DNA of 34,272 bases from Nevskiaceae bacterium (GCA_018883185.1 VEQP01000029.1:1-34272), one strand, 5' to 3'. Shown: positions 23,214 through 32,500, counted from the first letter of the stretch. Notes: generated from the letters alone by a model not told the origin. Made by a program: numbers and translations.

Positions 23214-23973
23214 CTCACCGGGCGAGCGTCTGCAAAAAGTGCTGGCGCAGGCAGGACTCGCCTCGCGCCGCGAGGCTGAGGCTTGGATTACCCGAGGTCG
23301 GGTGACCGTCAATGGCGTGCCGGCCGTGCTCGGTCAGCGCGTCAGCGGACGCGACGAGATTCGCGTCGACGGGCGTGTCGTGCGGCGCAGCCGCGATGCC
23401 AGCAAGCTCGGCGCCGAAGACACCGTGTTCCTGTGTCACCGATCGACCGGTCAATTATTGGCCGAGGAATTGGTGCCGCGCTTGCCGCGCCGCGCCGGCA
23501 AACGTTTTCTTGCGGTGTCGCCGATGCCGCGGATCGACGGTGGTCTCGAACTGCTGACGAGTGATGGCGCATTGGCGGCACACTTGCAGCGGCTTGTGCG
23601 CGAGTGGCCGGTGGAGTTTTTGGTGCGTGTCCGCGGTGCACTGGAGGAAGCCCATCAGACGGCCATCCTGCGTGGCGAACTCGATGATGGCCGCACGCTC
23701 GCCGTGGAGTCCGTAGAGGGCTCAGAGGAGGACGCGGACGTCAGCAACCGCTGGTATCGCGTTCGCATCACGGGAGCGAGCGGTAAAGATGTGCGGCAAT
23801 TGTTTGAACGGCAGGGTGCGCTCGTCAGTCGCGTGCAGCGCACGGCGCTTGGTCCGCTGGCGCTGACGCGGGATCTGAATCGCGGCCAATTCCGCGCCCT
23901 CACGGGCGAGGAGGCCTCGCTGCTGCGGGGCGCGAAGCGCGCCGCTATTGCGCCGAAAACGCCCGACCGCTGA
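23194..23973 (+). CDS. RsuA/RluB-family pseudouridine synthase-like protein with degenerate catalytic motif
   Basis: In other gammaproteobacteria scpB is followed by rluB, the enzyme making pseudouridine 2605 in 23S rRNA. This 259-residue protein has a clear N-terminal S4 RNA-binding domain (9-60, ERLQKVLAQAGLASRREAEAWI) and a C-terminal RsuA-like fold (NRWYRVRITGASGKDVRQLFERQGALVSRVQRTALG). The catalytic core is altered. The usual lysine-proline-x-glycine strand reads DTVFLCHRSTGQ. The loop with the family's DP..R motif is shorter. GRLDxxTxGLLLxTxDG becomes PRIDGGLELLTSDG, with Asp115 kept but three residues fewer. ATG 23194 overlaps scpB by 20 bp. It may be a divergent active RluB or a non-catalytic RNA-binding derivative, hence no symbol. 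Confidence 0.8.
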   Translation: MKPSTSDSPGERLQKVLAQAGLASRREAEAWITRGRVTVNGVPAVLGQRVSGRDEIRVDGRVVRRSRDASKLGAEDTVFLCHRSTGQLLAEELVPRLPRRAGKRFLAVSPMPRIDGGLELLTSDGALAAHLQRLVREWPVEFLVRVRGALEEAHQTAILRGELDDGRTLAVESVEGSEEDADVSNRWYRVRITGASGKDVRQLFERQGALVSRVQRTALGPLALTRDLNRGQFRALTGEEASLLRGAKRAAIAPKTPDR

Positions 23974-24721
23974 CGCCGCGCGAGCGCGGCCCCAGCAGGG
24001 CGATGAAGGGTCCCACGATCGCCTCAGGGGCGGGCAGCGTGTCGGGATTCTCCGACGGGTAGGCTTGCCGCCGCATCGGTGTGCGACAACGACCGGGGTC
24101 GATGGAGTTGACGCGAACGGTCGTCTTTTCGAGCTCGTCTGCCAGCACCTGCACGAAGCCTTCGAGTGCGAATTTCGACACCGAATACGCGCCCCAATAC
24201 GCGCGACCGCGGCGGCCCACGCTACTCGACGTGCAAATCACCGACGCATCGCTCGAGGCGCGTAGCGCCGGCAGTAGTACCTGAGTCAACGCGAACATTG
24301 CCGTGACATTGACGTGCATGACCTTGACCCAGGTCGGCACATCGAAATGCTCAAGCGGCGAGAGGATGCCGAGCAGGCCTGCGTTGTGCACGAGGCCATC
24401 GAGGCGTCCCCAGCGCTGTTCAATGGCCGAGGCGATGGCGTCGTAATCGCCGGCGACGGCCTTTTCGAGATCGAGCGGTGCGATAAGCGGCTCAGCCACG
24501 GGAGCGCCATCGGCACGGCGGAGCGCGACGATCTCGTCGTATACGAGTTCGAGCTTTTTCACGTTGCGCCCGAGCAGCAGCACCTCGGCACCGCGGCGTG
24601 CACACTCGAGAGCCAGCGCTCGGCCGATGCCGCTCGTGGGTCCGGTGATGGCGATGACTCGGCCTGCGAGCTCGTCGGCCTCGAGCGGCAACTGGCGTGG
24701 ATCGAAACTGGTGTCGTTCAT
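23945..24721 (-). CDS. yciK: YciK-type short-chain dehydrogenase/reductase
   Basis: The protein has 258 residues with all classical SDR features. The NAD(P)-binding TGPTSGIG is at 26-33, NAG at 113-115, a Ser-rich catalytic strand CTSSS near 163-167, and Y179xxxK183 in YSVSK. The N-terminus (PRQLPLEADELAGRVIAITG) and its place two genes after ubiG fit YciK, whose substrate is not known to me. ATG 24721 overlaps the stop of the preceding synthase-like gene by ATGA; the longer frame to 24757 runs into that gene. Its 3' end overlaps the convergent rluB-like gene by 29 bp. Confidence 0.88.
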   Translation of the reverse strand: MNDTSFDPRQLPLEADELAGRVIAITGPTSGIGRALALECARRGAEVLLLGRNVKKLELVYDEIVALRRADGAPVAEPLIAPLDLEKAVAGDYDAIASAIEQRWGRLDGLVHNAGLLGILSPLEHFDVPTWVKVMHVNVTAMFALTQVLLPALRASSDASVICTSSSVGRRGRAYWGAYSVSKFALEGFVQVLADELEKTTVRVNSIDPGRCRTPMRRQAYPSENPDTLPAPEAIVGPFIALLGPRSRGVSGRAFSAQ

Positions 24722-25533
24722 GCGGCTCCCTGCAAGGCACGGACGGCGACTTGCCACGCGCGAATGGTACGACGCAGCGGTTCCATTCGCCCGAGTTCGC
24801 CGCGCAAACTGGCCGCGCCACGGGTCAGGCGGGCCGTTCGCTCGGCGAGGCGAGCCCAGACGATGGCGCTCGCCAGGCCTGCGCGCGCCGGCGCAGGCAC
24901 TTCGGCCACCGCCGCAGCGAGTTCCGCTTCGAGCTCGGCAAGGCGCTCGTTCAGTTGGCGTCGTTGCGTATCGCCCAAAGGTTGCGCCGTCCAGATCGCC
25001 ACCTGATCGGGTTCGATGGGGATGTATACACGCCCGGCTCGGGCATGCCGTTCGAAGGCAAAGAGTAATTCGACCTCGCGTATGGCCGGGCCCGCGCGTG
25101 CAGCCAGCCGCTCGGCAATGGGCAGGTGGCGTGGGTCCGCAGAGCTTGTCGTCGCACCCAAGGTGGCAAGTTCGCGAAACACGCTATGGGCCCAGTGTCG
25201 CAGGTGAGTCTGCAGTTCCGTGCGATCGACGAAGGCGATGCAGGCCAATGCCACGCTTGCGTGTTCCGCGAGGGCGCGCAAATCCGGGGCGCTGCGCGAT
25301 TGGGCGTACGCAACACGGGCGAGTGCCACGGCAGATGGGTGGGCAGGACGTCGCAAGGCGAGCCGCTCCAGCTCGTCGGACCACCAGCCGAGTTTGGCGT
25401 GACTTACGCTGTGCTCGAGGCTCGGGCGCAGCGTGTCCAGAATCTCGCGTTCGATGCTGAAAAGCGCGGCAAGGGTCGGTCGCTGCAGCGCGGGCGCGAA
25501 GCGCTGCACGAGCTCGCGATCGAGTGCAATCAC
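24718..25533 (-). CDS. Phytoene/squalene synthase-like protein, probably without prenyl synthase activity
   Basis: The 271 residues align with the trans-isoprenyl diphosphate synthase fold of phytoene/squalene synthases. Landmarks are KLGWWSDELERL (47-58), RPAHPSAVAL (62-71), GRVYIP (167-172, the family's GRxYxP) and a C-terminal Ala/Arg-rich helix bundle (LASAIVWARLAERTARL). The two Asp-rich Mg-diphosphate motifs are not there: before GRVYIP the expected RDxxED-like segment reads AFERHARA, and the first motif region reads IEREILDTLRP. It resembles non-catalytic members such as the mitochondrial complex I assembly factor NDUFAF6. It sits between ubiG and yciK with 4-bp ATGA overlaps on both sides, so a role linked to ubiquinone or respiration is plausible but inferred. 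Confidence 0.72.
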   Translation of the reverse strand: MIALDRELVQRFAPALQRPTLAALFSIEREILDTLRPSLEHSVSHAKLGWWSDELERLALRRPAHPSAVALARVAYAQSRSAPDLRALAEHASVALACIAFVDRTELQTHLRHWAHSVFRELATLGATTSSADPRHLPIAERLAARAGPAIREVELLFAFERHARAGRVYIPIEPDQVAIWTAQPLGDTQRRQLNERLAELEAELAAAVAEVPAPARAGLASAIVWARLAERTARLTRGAASLRGELGRMEPLRRTIRAWQVAVRALQGAA

Positions 25534-26240
25534 GATACTGCGGGCTTACGCAGGTGCAGGAGGTAATTGACTGAAGGGTCGGAGGTGAGCCTACAGAGCG
25601 AGGTCACCGGGTTGAACTCGAGTCCAGCGATCTCTTGCGCCTCAAGGCCCGCGCCTCGCGCCCACGCCACGAGCTCCGAAGGTTTGATCAGCCGCTCGTA
25701 TTCGTGAGTTCCTGCGGGCACGAGGCGGGTCAGGTACTCAGCGCCTACGATGGCGACGGCAAACGAGCGCAAATTGCGGTTGATCGTGGATACGAAGAGC
25801 GACCCGCCGGGTCGCAACAGGCGGGCGAGGGCGTCGACTGCGCCGGCGGGTTCCGGCAAGTGTTCGAGCATCTCCATGCAGGTGACCACATCAAATCGTC
25901 CGGCAGATTCGGCGGCCAGTGCCTCGACCGACTGCAGGCGATAGTCGATCTTGAGGCCCGCACCCGCGGCGTGCAGGCGTGCGACCTCGATCATGGCCGG
26001 GGCGAGATCGATGGCTGTCACCCGCGCTGCGGCGCGCGCCAGGCTCTCAGCCAGCAGGCCGCCACCGCAGCCGACATCCGCGACGTTGGCATCGGCCAAG
26101 CGGCAGCGCTCGGCGACGAAGGCCACTCGCACCGGGTTAAGGATATGCAGCGGGCGAAACTCGCCCAGCTCGTCCCAGAACCGATGGGCGATGGCATCGA
26201 ATTTGGCGAGTTCGGCAGGGTCGGTGGTGGCATGCGACAT
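25530..26240 (-). CDS. ubiG: Ubiquinone biosynthesis O-methyltransferase UbiG
   Basis: UbiG carries out both O-methylations of the ubiquinone ring using S-adenosylmethionine. The 236 residues start with [29 protein letters not shown], typical for UbiG. They carry the SAM motif VADVGCGGG (53-61), then [11 protein letters not shown] and the post-motif [11 protein letters not shown]. The C-terminal part has [18 protein letters not shown] and the family end NYLLHLRKP. It is the first gene of a three-gene minus-strand operon; its stop overlaps the next start by ATGA. The divergent gyrA begins 79 bp away. Confidence 0.95.
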   Translation of the reverse strand: MSHATTDPAELAKFDAIAHRFWDELGEFRPLHILNPVRVAFVAERCRLADANVADVGCGGGLLAESLARAAARVTAIDLAPAMIEVARLHAAGAGLKIDYRLQSVEALAAESAGRFDVVTCMEMLEHLPEPAGAVDALARLLRPGGSLFVSTINRNLRSFAVAIVGAEYLTRLVPAGTHEYERLIKPSELVAWARGAGLEAQEIAGLEFNPVTSLCRLTSDPSVNYLLHLRKPAVS

Positions 26241-26273
26241 GGCATCGGGACTCGGGCCGGGAGCGGGTGTGTA

Positions 26274-26282
26274 TGGTACTAT
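26274..26282 (+). promoter_or_regulatory. Possible extended -10 promoter of gyrA
   Basis: TGGTACTAT fits an extended -10 (TGn plus a hexamer matching four of six). It lies 37 bp before the gyrA ATG within the 79-bp gap to ubiG; no -35 consensus is seen 17 bp upstream. gyrA promoters in other bacteria respond to supercoiling through the -10 region; that is not testable here. Confidence 0.35.
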
Positions 26283-26319
26283 TTCTCCTTCAATTTCGAC
26301 TGCGGAATCGGCCTGCCGA

Positions 26320-28956
26320 ATGAGCGAAATCGCGCGCGAAGTACTGCCCGTAAATCTCGAAGACGAGATGCGCCAGTCCTACCTCGATTACGCGATGAGC
26401 GTAATCGTCGGTCGAGCCCTCCCGGATGTTCGCGACGGCCTCAAGCCCGTGCATCGACGTGTGCTTTACGCGATGCGTGAGCTCGGCAACGAACACAACA
26501 AACCCTACAAAAAATCAGCGCGCGTCGTTGGCGACGTCATCGGTAAATACCACCCGCACGGCGATTCGGCCGTGTACGACGCCATCGTGCGCATGGCGCA
26601 GCCGTTTTCGATGCGCTATCTGCTGGTGGATGGCCAGGGTAACTTCGGCTCGGTGGACGGCGATATGCCGGCGGCCATGCGATACACCGAAGTGCGCATG
26701 TCGAAGATGGCCGGCGAGCTGCTGGCCGATATCGACCGCGAAACCGTCGATTTCGTCCCGAACTACGACGAATCTTTGACTGAACCCGCGGTGATGCCCT
26801 CGCGCATCCCGAACCTGCTCGTCAACGGATCCTCCGGCATTGCGGTGGGCATGGCCACCAACATTCCGCCGCACAATCTGACCGAGGTGGTCAACGCCTG
26901 CCTTGCCGTCATCGACGAACCCGACATCACACTGGCCGGCCTGATGCAGCATGTGCCGGGCCCCGATTTCCCGACCGCAGGCATCATCAACGGTGCGCAG
27001 GAGATTGTCTCCGCCTACAAATCAGGGCGTGGACGGCTGTCCATCCGCGCGCGGACGCATTTCGAAGAAGTCGGACGCGGCGATCGGCAGGCCATTGTGG
27101 TCACCGAGTTGCCCTACCAGGTCAACAAGGCGCGTCTGATCGAACGCATCGCCGATCTGGTGCGCGACAAGCAGATCGAGGGGATCGCCAACGACGGCCT
27201 GCGCGATGAGTCCGACAAAGACGGCATGCGCATCGTCATCGAGTTGCGACGCGGGGAGAACGCGGAGGTGGTGCTCAACAACCTCTACGCCCAGACGCCG
27301 CTCGAGACAGTGTTCGGCATCAATATGGTCGCGCTGGTCGATGGTCAGCCGCGGCTGTTATCGCTTAAGGAAATGCTCGAGGCCTTCCTCCGCCATCGGC
27401 GCGAGGTGGTGACACGGCGTACGGTGTTTGATCTCGCCAAGGCGCGCGATCGGGCCCACGTGCTCGAAGGGCTCGCTGTGGCGCTCGCCAATATCGACGA
27501 GGTCATCGCGCTCATCAAACGATCGCCGACCCCGGCGGAGGCAAAAATCGCGCTCGTCGAGCGACCGTGGTCCTCGGGTGCGGTACCCGAGATGCTTGCC
27601 CGCGCCAACAACGTTTCCACGCGTCCGAAGGATCTCGCTGCGGCCGTCGGGCTGCAGAGCGATGGCAGTGGTTACCGGCTGAGCGAGGTTCAGGCGCAGG
27701 CCATCCTCGATATGCGGCTTAATCGTCTGACGGGGCTAGAGCAGGACAAGATCGTCGGTGAGTACGCCACGCTGTTGAGCGAGATCATCGATCTCAGCGA
27801 TATCCTCGCCCGCGATGAGCGGCTCACCGAAGTGGTGCGCTTGGAGTTGCTCGCCATTCGCGACGAGTACGGCGATACCCGGCGCACCGAGATCAATCGT
27901 GACCACATTGATCTGGCCACCGAGGATCTGATCGAACCGCAGGACGTGGTGGTCACCATCTCGCACTCGGGATACGCCAAGAGCCAGCCGCTCACGGAGT
28001 ACCAGACCCAGCGGCGCGGCGGTCGCGGCAAGGCGGCCACCGCAGTCAAAGACGAGGACTTCATCGAAAAGCTCTTCGTCGCCCACACGCACGATACGCT
28101 GCTGTGTTTCTCGAATCGCGGCCGCGTCTACTGGCTGCGGGTGTTCGAGTTGCCGCAAGCCGGGCGCAATGCGCGCGGCAAGCCGCTCGTTAATCTCATG
28201 CCACTCGAAGAGGGCGAGAAGATCAACGCAGTGCTCGCGGTCAAACAATTCGACGACGAGCATTTCGTCTTCATGGCTACGAGTCACGGTACGGTTAAGA
28301 AGACGCCGCTGTCGGCCTATTCGCGGCCGCGCCCCTCCGGCATCATCGCGGTGGATTTGCGCGATGGCGATCGCTTGGTCGGGGTGGGCCTCACGGATGG
28401 CTCGTGTGACGTCATTCTCTGCTCAAATGGCGGCAAGGCCATTCGTTTCAACGAGTCCGAAGTTCGACCGATGGGGCGTGATGCAACCGGCGTTCGCGGC
28501 ATCAAACTTGTCGAGGGGCAAGAGGTCATCTCGCTTGTCGTGGTTGGCGAGGGCCTGATTCTCACGGCCTCGGAAAACGGCTACGGCAAGCTCACACCGC
28601 TCGAAGACTTCCCGCTGCATGGCCGCGGTGGCCAAGGCGTCATCGCGCTGCAAACCACTGAACGCAATGGAGCGACGGTGGCCGCCCTGCAGTTGAGCAC
28701 CGATCAGGAAATCATGCTCATCAGTTCGAGTGGCACGCTCGTACGTACTCCGGTAGCGCAGGTGTCGATTGTCGGCCGCAACACGCAAGGCGTGCGGTTG
28801 ATTCGGCTTGACGAAGGCGAGCGGCTCGCCGGCGTCGAGGGCATCGGTCTATTGGCCGGGGAGGCGGATGAGGCCATCGACGAGACGGGCGAGGGTTCCG
28901 CAGGTTTGCCAAGCGATGCCCCGCGAACCGATTCGGGTGAGCCGCTGCCTCACTAG
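26320..28956 (+). CDS. gyrA: DNA gyrase subunit A
   Basis: GyrA cuts and rejoins DNA in the gyrase A2B2 complex that introduces negative supercoils. The 878 residues start [17 protein letters not shown] and show the catalytic Tyr122 in AMRYTEVR. The quinolone-determining region [18 protein letters not shown] has Ser83 and Asp87 in the drug-sensitive (unmutated) state by E. coli numbering. The breakage-reunion domain, the long coiled coil and a six-bladed C-terminal DNA-wrapping domain follow, with the GyrA-box QRRGGRGK. The frame is open far upstream through ubiG, but ATG 26320 gives the conserved N-terminus. Confidence 0.98.
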   Translation: MSEIAREVLPVNLEDEMRQSYLDYAMSVIVGRALPDVRDGLKPVHRRVLYAMRELGNEHNKPYKKSARVVGDVIGKYHPHGDSAVYDAIVRMAQPFSMRYLLVDGQGNFGSVDGDMPAAMRYTEVRMSKMAGELLADIDRETVDFVPNYDESLTEPAVMPSRIPNLLVNGSSGIAVGMATNIPPHNLTEVVNACLAVIDEPDITLAGLMQHVPGPDFPTAGIINGAQEIVSAYKSGRGRLSIRARTHFEEVGRGDRQAIVVTELPYQVNKARLIERIADLVRDKQIEGIANDGLRDESDKDGMRIVIELRRGENAEVVLNNLYAQTPLETVFGINMVALVDGQPRLLSLKEMLEAFLRHRREVVTRRTVFDLAKARDRAHVLEGLAVALANIDEVIALIKRSPTPAEAKIALVERPWSSGAVPEMLARANNVSTRPKDLAAAVGLQSDGSGYRLSEVQAQAILDMRLNRLTGLEQDKIVGEYATLLSEIIDLSDILARDERLTEVVRLELLAIRDEYGDTRRTEINRDHIDLATEDLIEPQDVVVTISHSGYAKSQPLTEYQTQRRGGRGKAATAVKDEDFIEKLFVAHTHDTLLCFSNRGRVYWLRVFELPQAGRNARGKPLVNLMPLEEGEKINAVLAVKQFDDEHFVFMATSHGTVKKTPLSAYSRPRPSGIIAVDLRDGDRLVGVGLTDGSCDVILCSNGGKAIRFNESEVRPMGRDATGVRGIKLVEGQEVISLVVVGEGLILTASENGYGKLTPLEDFPLHGRGGQGVIALQTTERNGATVAALQLSTDQEIMLISSSGTLVRTPVAQVSIVGRNTQGVRLIRLDEGERLAGVEGIGLLAGEADEAIDETGEGSAGLPSDAPRTDSGEPLPH

Positions 28957-29021
28957 TTGCTGCGGGACTAGTCGCAACCCCCGTTGGTTTTCGCCGTAAT
29001 CGTTTAAGGTTGGATTTTCAC

Positions 29022-30101
29022 ATGCGCGTATTCAATTTTGCCGCGGGTCCAGCGACTCTGCCGTTATCCGTGCTCGAGCAAGCCAGTCGCGAAATGACCG
29101 ATTGGCAGGGCAGCGGAATGTCGGTGATGGAAGTCAGTCACCGCAGTAAACCCTTCATCGCCCTCGCCGAGCAGGCCGAACGGGACCTCCGAGAGTTGAT
29201 GGGTATCCCATCGAACTACAAGGTGCTGTTTCTGCAGGGCGGGGCAACCGGGCAGTTCACGGCGATTCCGCTCAATCTCACTGCACCCGGTGCCGTAGTC
29301 GACTACCTGAACACGGGTGCATGGTCGAAGAAGGCTCTAGGCGAGGCGACGCGGTACTGCAAGGTCAATGTGGTCGCGGACGAGGCGGGCAGTCACTACA
29401 GCACGGTCCCCGCGGCGGATAGTTGGCAGGTGAGTGCGGAAGCCACCTACGTGCACTACACGCCTAACGAAACCATCGGCGGTGTGGAGTTCGACTACGT
29501 TCCTAACACGGGTGCAGTGCCACTCGTGGCTGATATGTCCTCGACGATTTTATCGCGCCCCATCGACGTCAGTCGGTTCGGGCTCATCTACGCCGGCGCG
29601 CAGAAAAACATCGGACCTTCGGGGCTTGTGCTCGTGATCGTTCGCGAGGACCTGCTCGGACGAGCGCGGGCCGATACACCGCCCATCTGGGATTACGCGG
29701 TGATGGCGAAGGAGGGGTCGATGCTTAATACCCCGCCGACTTTCGGCATCTATATCGCCGCACTGGTCTTCCAATGGCTGAAGCGCGAAGGCGGGCTTGC
29801 GGCGATCGGCGAGCGTAACGGGCGTAAGGCCCGCTTGTTGTACGACTTCATCGACGCGTCGGGTTACTACAAGAGTCCCGTGGCACGTAATGCACGCTCT
29901 TGGATGAACGTGCCGTTCACCATTCCGAATCCGGCGCTCGAAAAAACGTTTTGCAGCGAAGCGCTGGCTGCGGGTCTTGCGAACCTCGAGGGGCACCGTT
30001 CGGTCGGGGGTATGCGTGCCTCGATTTACAACGCTATGCCGTTGCAGGGTGTCGAAGCGCTGGTCGCCTTCATGCGCGATTTCCAGCAACGCCACGGCTG
30101 A
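29022..30101 (+). CDS. serC: Phosphoserine aminotransferase SerC
   Basis: SerC converts 3-phosphohydroxypyruvate to phosphoserine in serine synthesis and also serves pyridoxal phosphate synthesis. The 359 residues start RVFNFAAGPATLPLSVLEQA and include the cofactor lysine K195 in GAQKNIGPSGL, plus GGATGQF and NTPPTFGIY, as in the family. I use ATG 29022; a TTG at 29010 would add four residues. AAGG (29006-29009) is 12 nt upstream. gyrA ends 65 bp before. The next gene, serA, performs the preceding step of the same pathway and starts 9 bp after the stop. Confidence 0.97.
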   Translation: MRVFNFAAGPATLPLSVLEQASREMTDWQGSGMSVMEVSHRSKPFIALAEQAERDLRELMGIPSNYKVLFLQGGATGQFTAIPLNLTAPGAVVDYLNTGAWSKKALGEATRYCKVNVVADEAGSHYSTVPAADSWQVSAEATYVHYTPNETIGGVEFDYVPNTGAVPLVADMSSTILSRPIDVSRFGLIYAGAQKNIGPSGLVLVIVREDLLGRARADTPPIWDYAVMAKEGSMLNTPPTFGIYIAALVFQWLKREGGLAAIGERNGRKARLLYDFIDASGYYKSPVARNARSWMNVPFTIPNPALEKTFCSEALAAGLANLEGHRSVGGMRASIYNAMPLQGVEALVAFMRDFQQRHG

Positions 30102-30110
30102 GCAGCCGCC

Positions 30111-31280
30111 ATGCGTTTTCGCATCCAAACTTTGAACGACATCAGCGTTCGCGGCCTGGAGCGCTTACCGCGCGATCGGTACGAGGTGGCGTCGACGCTT
30201 GTGGACCCGGATGCCATCCTGCTGCGCTCGGCCGACATGCACGCCATGGCAATTCCGCCGACGCTGCTCGCGGTCGCGCGGGCGGGCGCCGGGGTCAATA
30301 ACGTGCCGGTGGCCGCGCTCTCAAAACGGGGAGTCCCGGTTTTCAATGCGCCGGGGGCGAACGCCAACGCCGTCAAGGAATTGGTGATTGCGGCGCTGTT
30401 TCTCGCCGCGCGCAATATTTGCCAAGCTTGGGACTTCGCGCGCAAGCTCGAGGGCGACGATGCGGCGATCGACCTGGCCACTGAGCGCGGTAAGAAGGCG
30501 TTTGCAGGGTTCGAGTTGCCCGGTCGGACGCTAGGGGTGATTGGACTTGGCGCCATCGGCGTCGAGGTGGCCAATGCCGCGGAGCGGCTCGGCATGCGCG
30601 TGATCGGCTATGACCCGCAGATCACCGTGCAGCGTGCCTGGCAGCTCTCGTCCTCGATCGAGCAGGCGCTGTCGCTCGATGATCTGTTTTCCCGTAGCCA
30701 GTTCGTCAGCGTACACGCGCCGCTCGTCGAGGCGACCCGTGGGCTCGTCAACGCGGCACGTTTGCGTTTGATGCCGAAGCCCTCGGTGGTATTGAATTTT
30801 TCTCGGGGCGCCATCGTTGAGGATACGGCAGTGCTCGACGCCCTCGGCAGTGGGGGTCTCCACGCCTACATTTGCGACTTCCCGAGCAACGCGTACAAGG
30901 CGCATCCGCGGGCCATCGTGCTACCGCACCTCGGCGCTTCGACGGGTGAGGCGGAGGATAACTGTGCGGTCATGGTCGCCGATACGCTGCGTCATTTCCT
31001 CGAGCACGGCGACATTCGGCATAGCGTCAATTTTCCCGAGGCGACGCTGCCGCGCGTTCCGGGCGCCTCGCGAATTGCGGTAGCCAATAGCAATGTGCCG
31101 AACATGGTGGGTCAGATCTCCACGCTCTTGGCCGCGGCTGGCCTCAATATCGCGGAACTACTTAACAAGTCGCGCGGCGAGTACGCCTATACGCTGATCG
31201 ATGCCGAGGGTTTGGTCGATGCCGCTTTGCTGGGTCGAATTCGCGCCATCGATGGCGTACTCTCGGCCCGAGTGTTGTGA
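30111..31280 (+). CDS. serA: D-3-phosphoglycerate dehydrogenase (short ACT-containing form)
   Basis: SerA oxidises 3-phosphoglycerate with NAD, the first step of serine synthesis. The 389-residue protein has a truncated N-terminal substrate domain and the NAD-binding GVIGLGAIG (142-150). The catalytic Arg is in NFSRGAIVED and the His in PHLGAST (H273). A C-terminal ACT domain (about 320-389, IAVANSNVPNMVGQISTLLAAAGLNIAELLN) likely binds serine as feedback inhibitor. The usual DVFxxEP segment with a catalytic Glu reads CDFPSNA; short 3PGDH forms from other bacteria share the DFPN-like variant, so this is a subfamily trait. It lies directly between serC and pheA. Confidence 0.93.
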   Translation: MRFRIQTLNDISVRGLERLPRDRYEVASTLVDPDAILLRSADMHAMAIPPTLLAVARAGAGVNNVPVAALSKRGVPVFNAPGANANAVKELVIAALFLAARNICQAWDFARKLEGDDAAIDLATERGKKAFAGFELPGRTLGVIGLGAIGVEVANAAERLGMRVIGYDPQITVQRAWQLSSSIEQALSLDDLFSRSQFVSVHAPLVEATRGLVNAARLRLMPKPSVVLNFSRGAIVEDTAVLDALGSGGLHAYICDFPSNAYKAHPRAIVLPHLGASTGEAEDNCAVMVADTLRHFLEHGDIRHSVNFPEATLPRVPGASRIAVANSNVPNMVGQISTLLAAAGLNIAELLNKSRGEYAYTLIDAEGLVDAALLGRIRAIDGVLSARVL

Positions 31281-31291
31281 AGGGGGCAGGG

Positions 31292-32500
31292 GTGGCCAGC
31301 AGCAAGACCAGCAAGAGAAAGCGCGTGCCTAGCGGCGCTACAGTGGCGGCGGCCCCCATCGACGACCTGCGCGGGCGGATCGACGCGGTCGATCGGCAAT
31401 TGCATGCGCTGCTCAACGAGCGGGCGGCTCTGGCGCGGCAGGTTGGCATTTCAAAGAGCAAGCAGGGGCGGCTGGTCGATTTCTATCGTCCGGAGCGCGA
31501 AGCACAGGTGCTGCGTATGGCACTCGAGCGCAACGCGCAGGCGCGTGCGGCGGGTCGGGCCGGCGAGGCGCACGGAGTCGCCGGCGCAGTCAAGGCTGCG
31601 TCGGGTGCGGCGCTGCGCGATGAGGAAATCGTGCGTCTGTTTCGCGAGATCATGTCGGCGTGTCTTGCCCAGGAAGAGCCCCTCAAGATCGGCTTCCTAG
31701 GGCCTGAGGGCACGTTCTCGCAGGCGGCGGTCTACAAGCATTTTGGTCACTCGGCTCGCGCGCTGCCGCTCGCAACGATCGATGAGGTCTTTCGCGAAGT
31801 TGAGGCGGGCACCGCCGATTTCGGCGTGGTGCCCATCGAGAACTCCACCGAGGGTAGTGTCAATCACACGCTCGATCGGTTTCTTTCGTCGCCACTTCAC
31901 ATCTGCGGCGAGGTGGAGCTGCGCATTCGCCAGAACCTCATGGGCAAGTTGAAATCGCTGCGGGAGATCAAGCGGGTCTGTAGCCACCCCCAATCGCTGG
32001 CCCAGTGCCGGCAATGGCTCCAGGAAAATCTCCCGGATGTTGAGCTGATCCCCGAATCAAGCAACGCCGAGGCGGCGCGGCGTGCCCGCGATGAAAAGGG
32101 CACCGCGGCGATCGCCGGGGAGACGGCTGCGGAGGTTTATGGCTTGACGATCCTTTGCGCCGACATCGAGGATCGTCCCGACAACACGACCCGCTTCCTG
32201 GTGATCGGGCGGCGCATGTTCGGGGCTAGCGGGCATGACCGCACCACCTTGCTTGTATCCACGGGGCACACCGAGGCCCCCGGCGCACTCCACCGCCTGC
32301 TCGAGCCCCTGGCGCGCAACAAAGTGAGTCTGTCGCGGATCGAGTCTCGACCCTCCCAGCGGCGCAAATGGGACTACGTGTTTTTCATCGATCTCGAGGG
32401 TCACAGGGATGACCCGCCGGTCGCTAAGGCGCTGGCTCGGCTCAAGACCCGGGCCTCCCTTTATCGAGTTCTGGGTTCCTATCCTCGCGCAGTTCTGTAA
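31292..32500 (+). CDS. pheA: Bifunctional chorismate mutase/prephenate dehydratase
   Basis: PheA turns chorismate into prephenate and then phenylpyruvate for phenylalanine synthesis. The 402 residues have a basic N-terminal arm and an AroQ chorismate mutase domain (about 25-125, DDLRGRIDAVDRQLHALLNERAALARQVG and later FYRPEREAQVL). A prephenate dehydratase domain follows (about 130-310, IGFLGPEGTFSQAAVYKHFG, IENSTEGSVNHTLDRF, T300-R301-F302). A C-terminal ACT domain carries ESRP (351-354), the phenylalanine-sensing site. An Ala/Gly-rich insert of about 25 residues interrupts the mutase helices. I chose GTG 31292, with AGGGGG 5-6 nt upstream; GTG 31277, overlapping the serA stop, is the alternative. 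Confidence 0.95.
   Translation: MASSKTSKRKRVPSGATVAAAPIDDLRGRIDAVDRQLHALLNERAALARQVGISKSKQGRLVDFYRPEREAQVLRMALERNAQARAAGRAGEAHGVAGAVKAASGAALRDEEIVRLFREIMSACLAQEEPLKIGFLGPEGTFSQAAVYKHFGHSARALPLATIDEVFREVEAGTADFGVVPIENSTEGSVNHTLDRFLSSPLHICGEVELRIRQNLMGKLKSLREIKRVCSHPQSLAQCRQWLQENLPDVELIPESSNAEAARRARDEKGTAAIAGETAAEVYGLTILCADIEDRPDNTTRFLVIGRRMFGASGHDRTTLLVSTGHTEAPGALHRLLEPLARNKVSLSRIESRPSQRRKWDYVFFIDLEGHRDDPPVAKALARLKTRASLYRVLGSYPRAVL

Noticed and set aside
26551-26604. Quinolone-resistance mutation in gyrA
   Set aside because: Ser83 and Asp87 are both in the unmutated state, so the sequence gives no sign of target-based resistance.
30111-31280. Inactive phosphoglycerate dehydrogenase because the DVFxxEP glutamate is missing
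   Set aside because: The DFP-type segment is shared by known short 3-phosphoglycerate dehydrogenases; Arg and His of the active site and the NAD motif are intact, so this is a subfamily feature.
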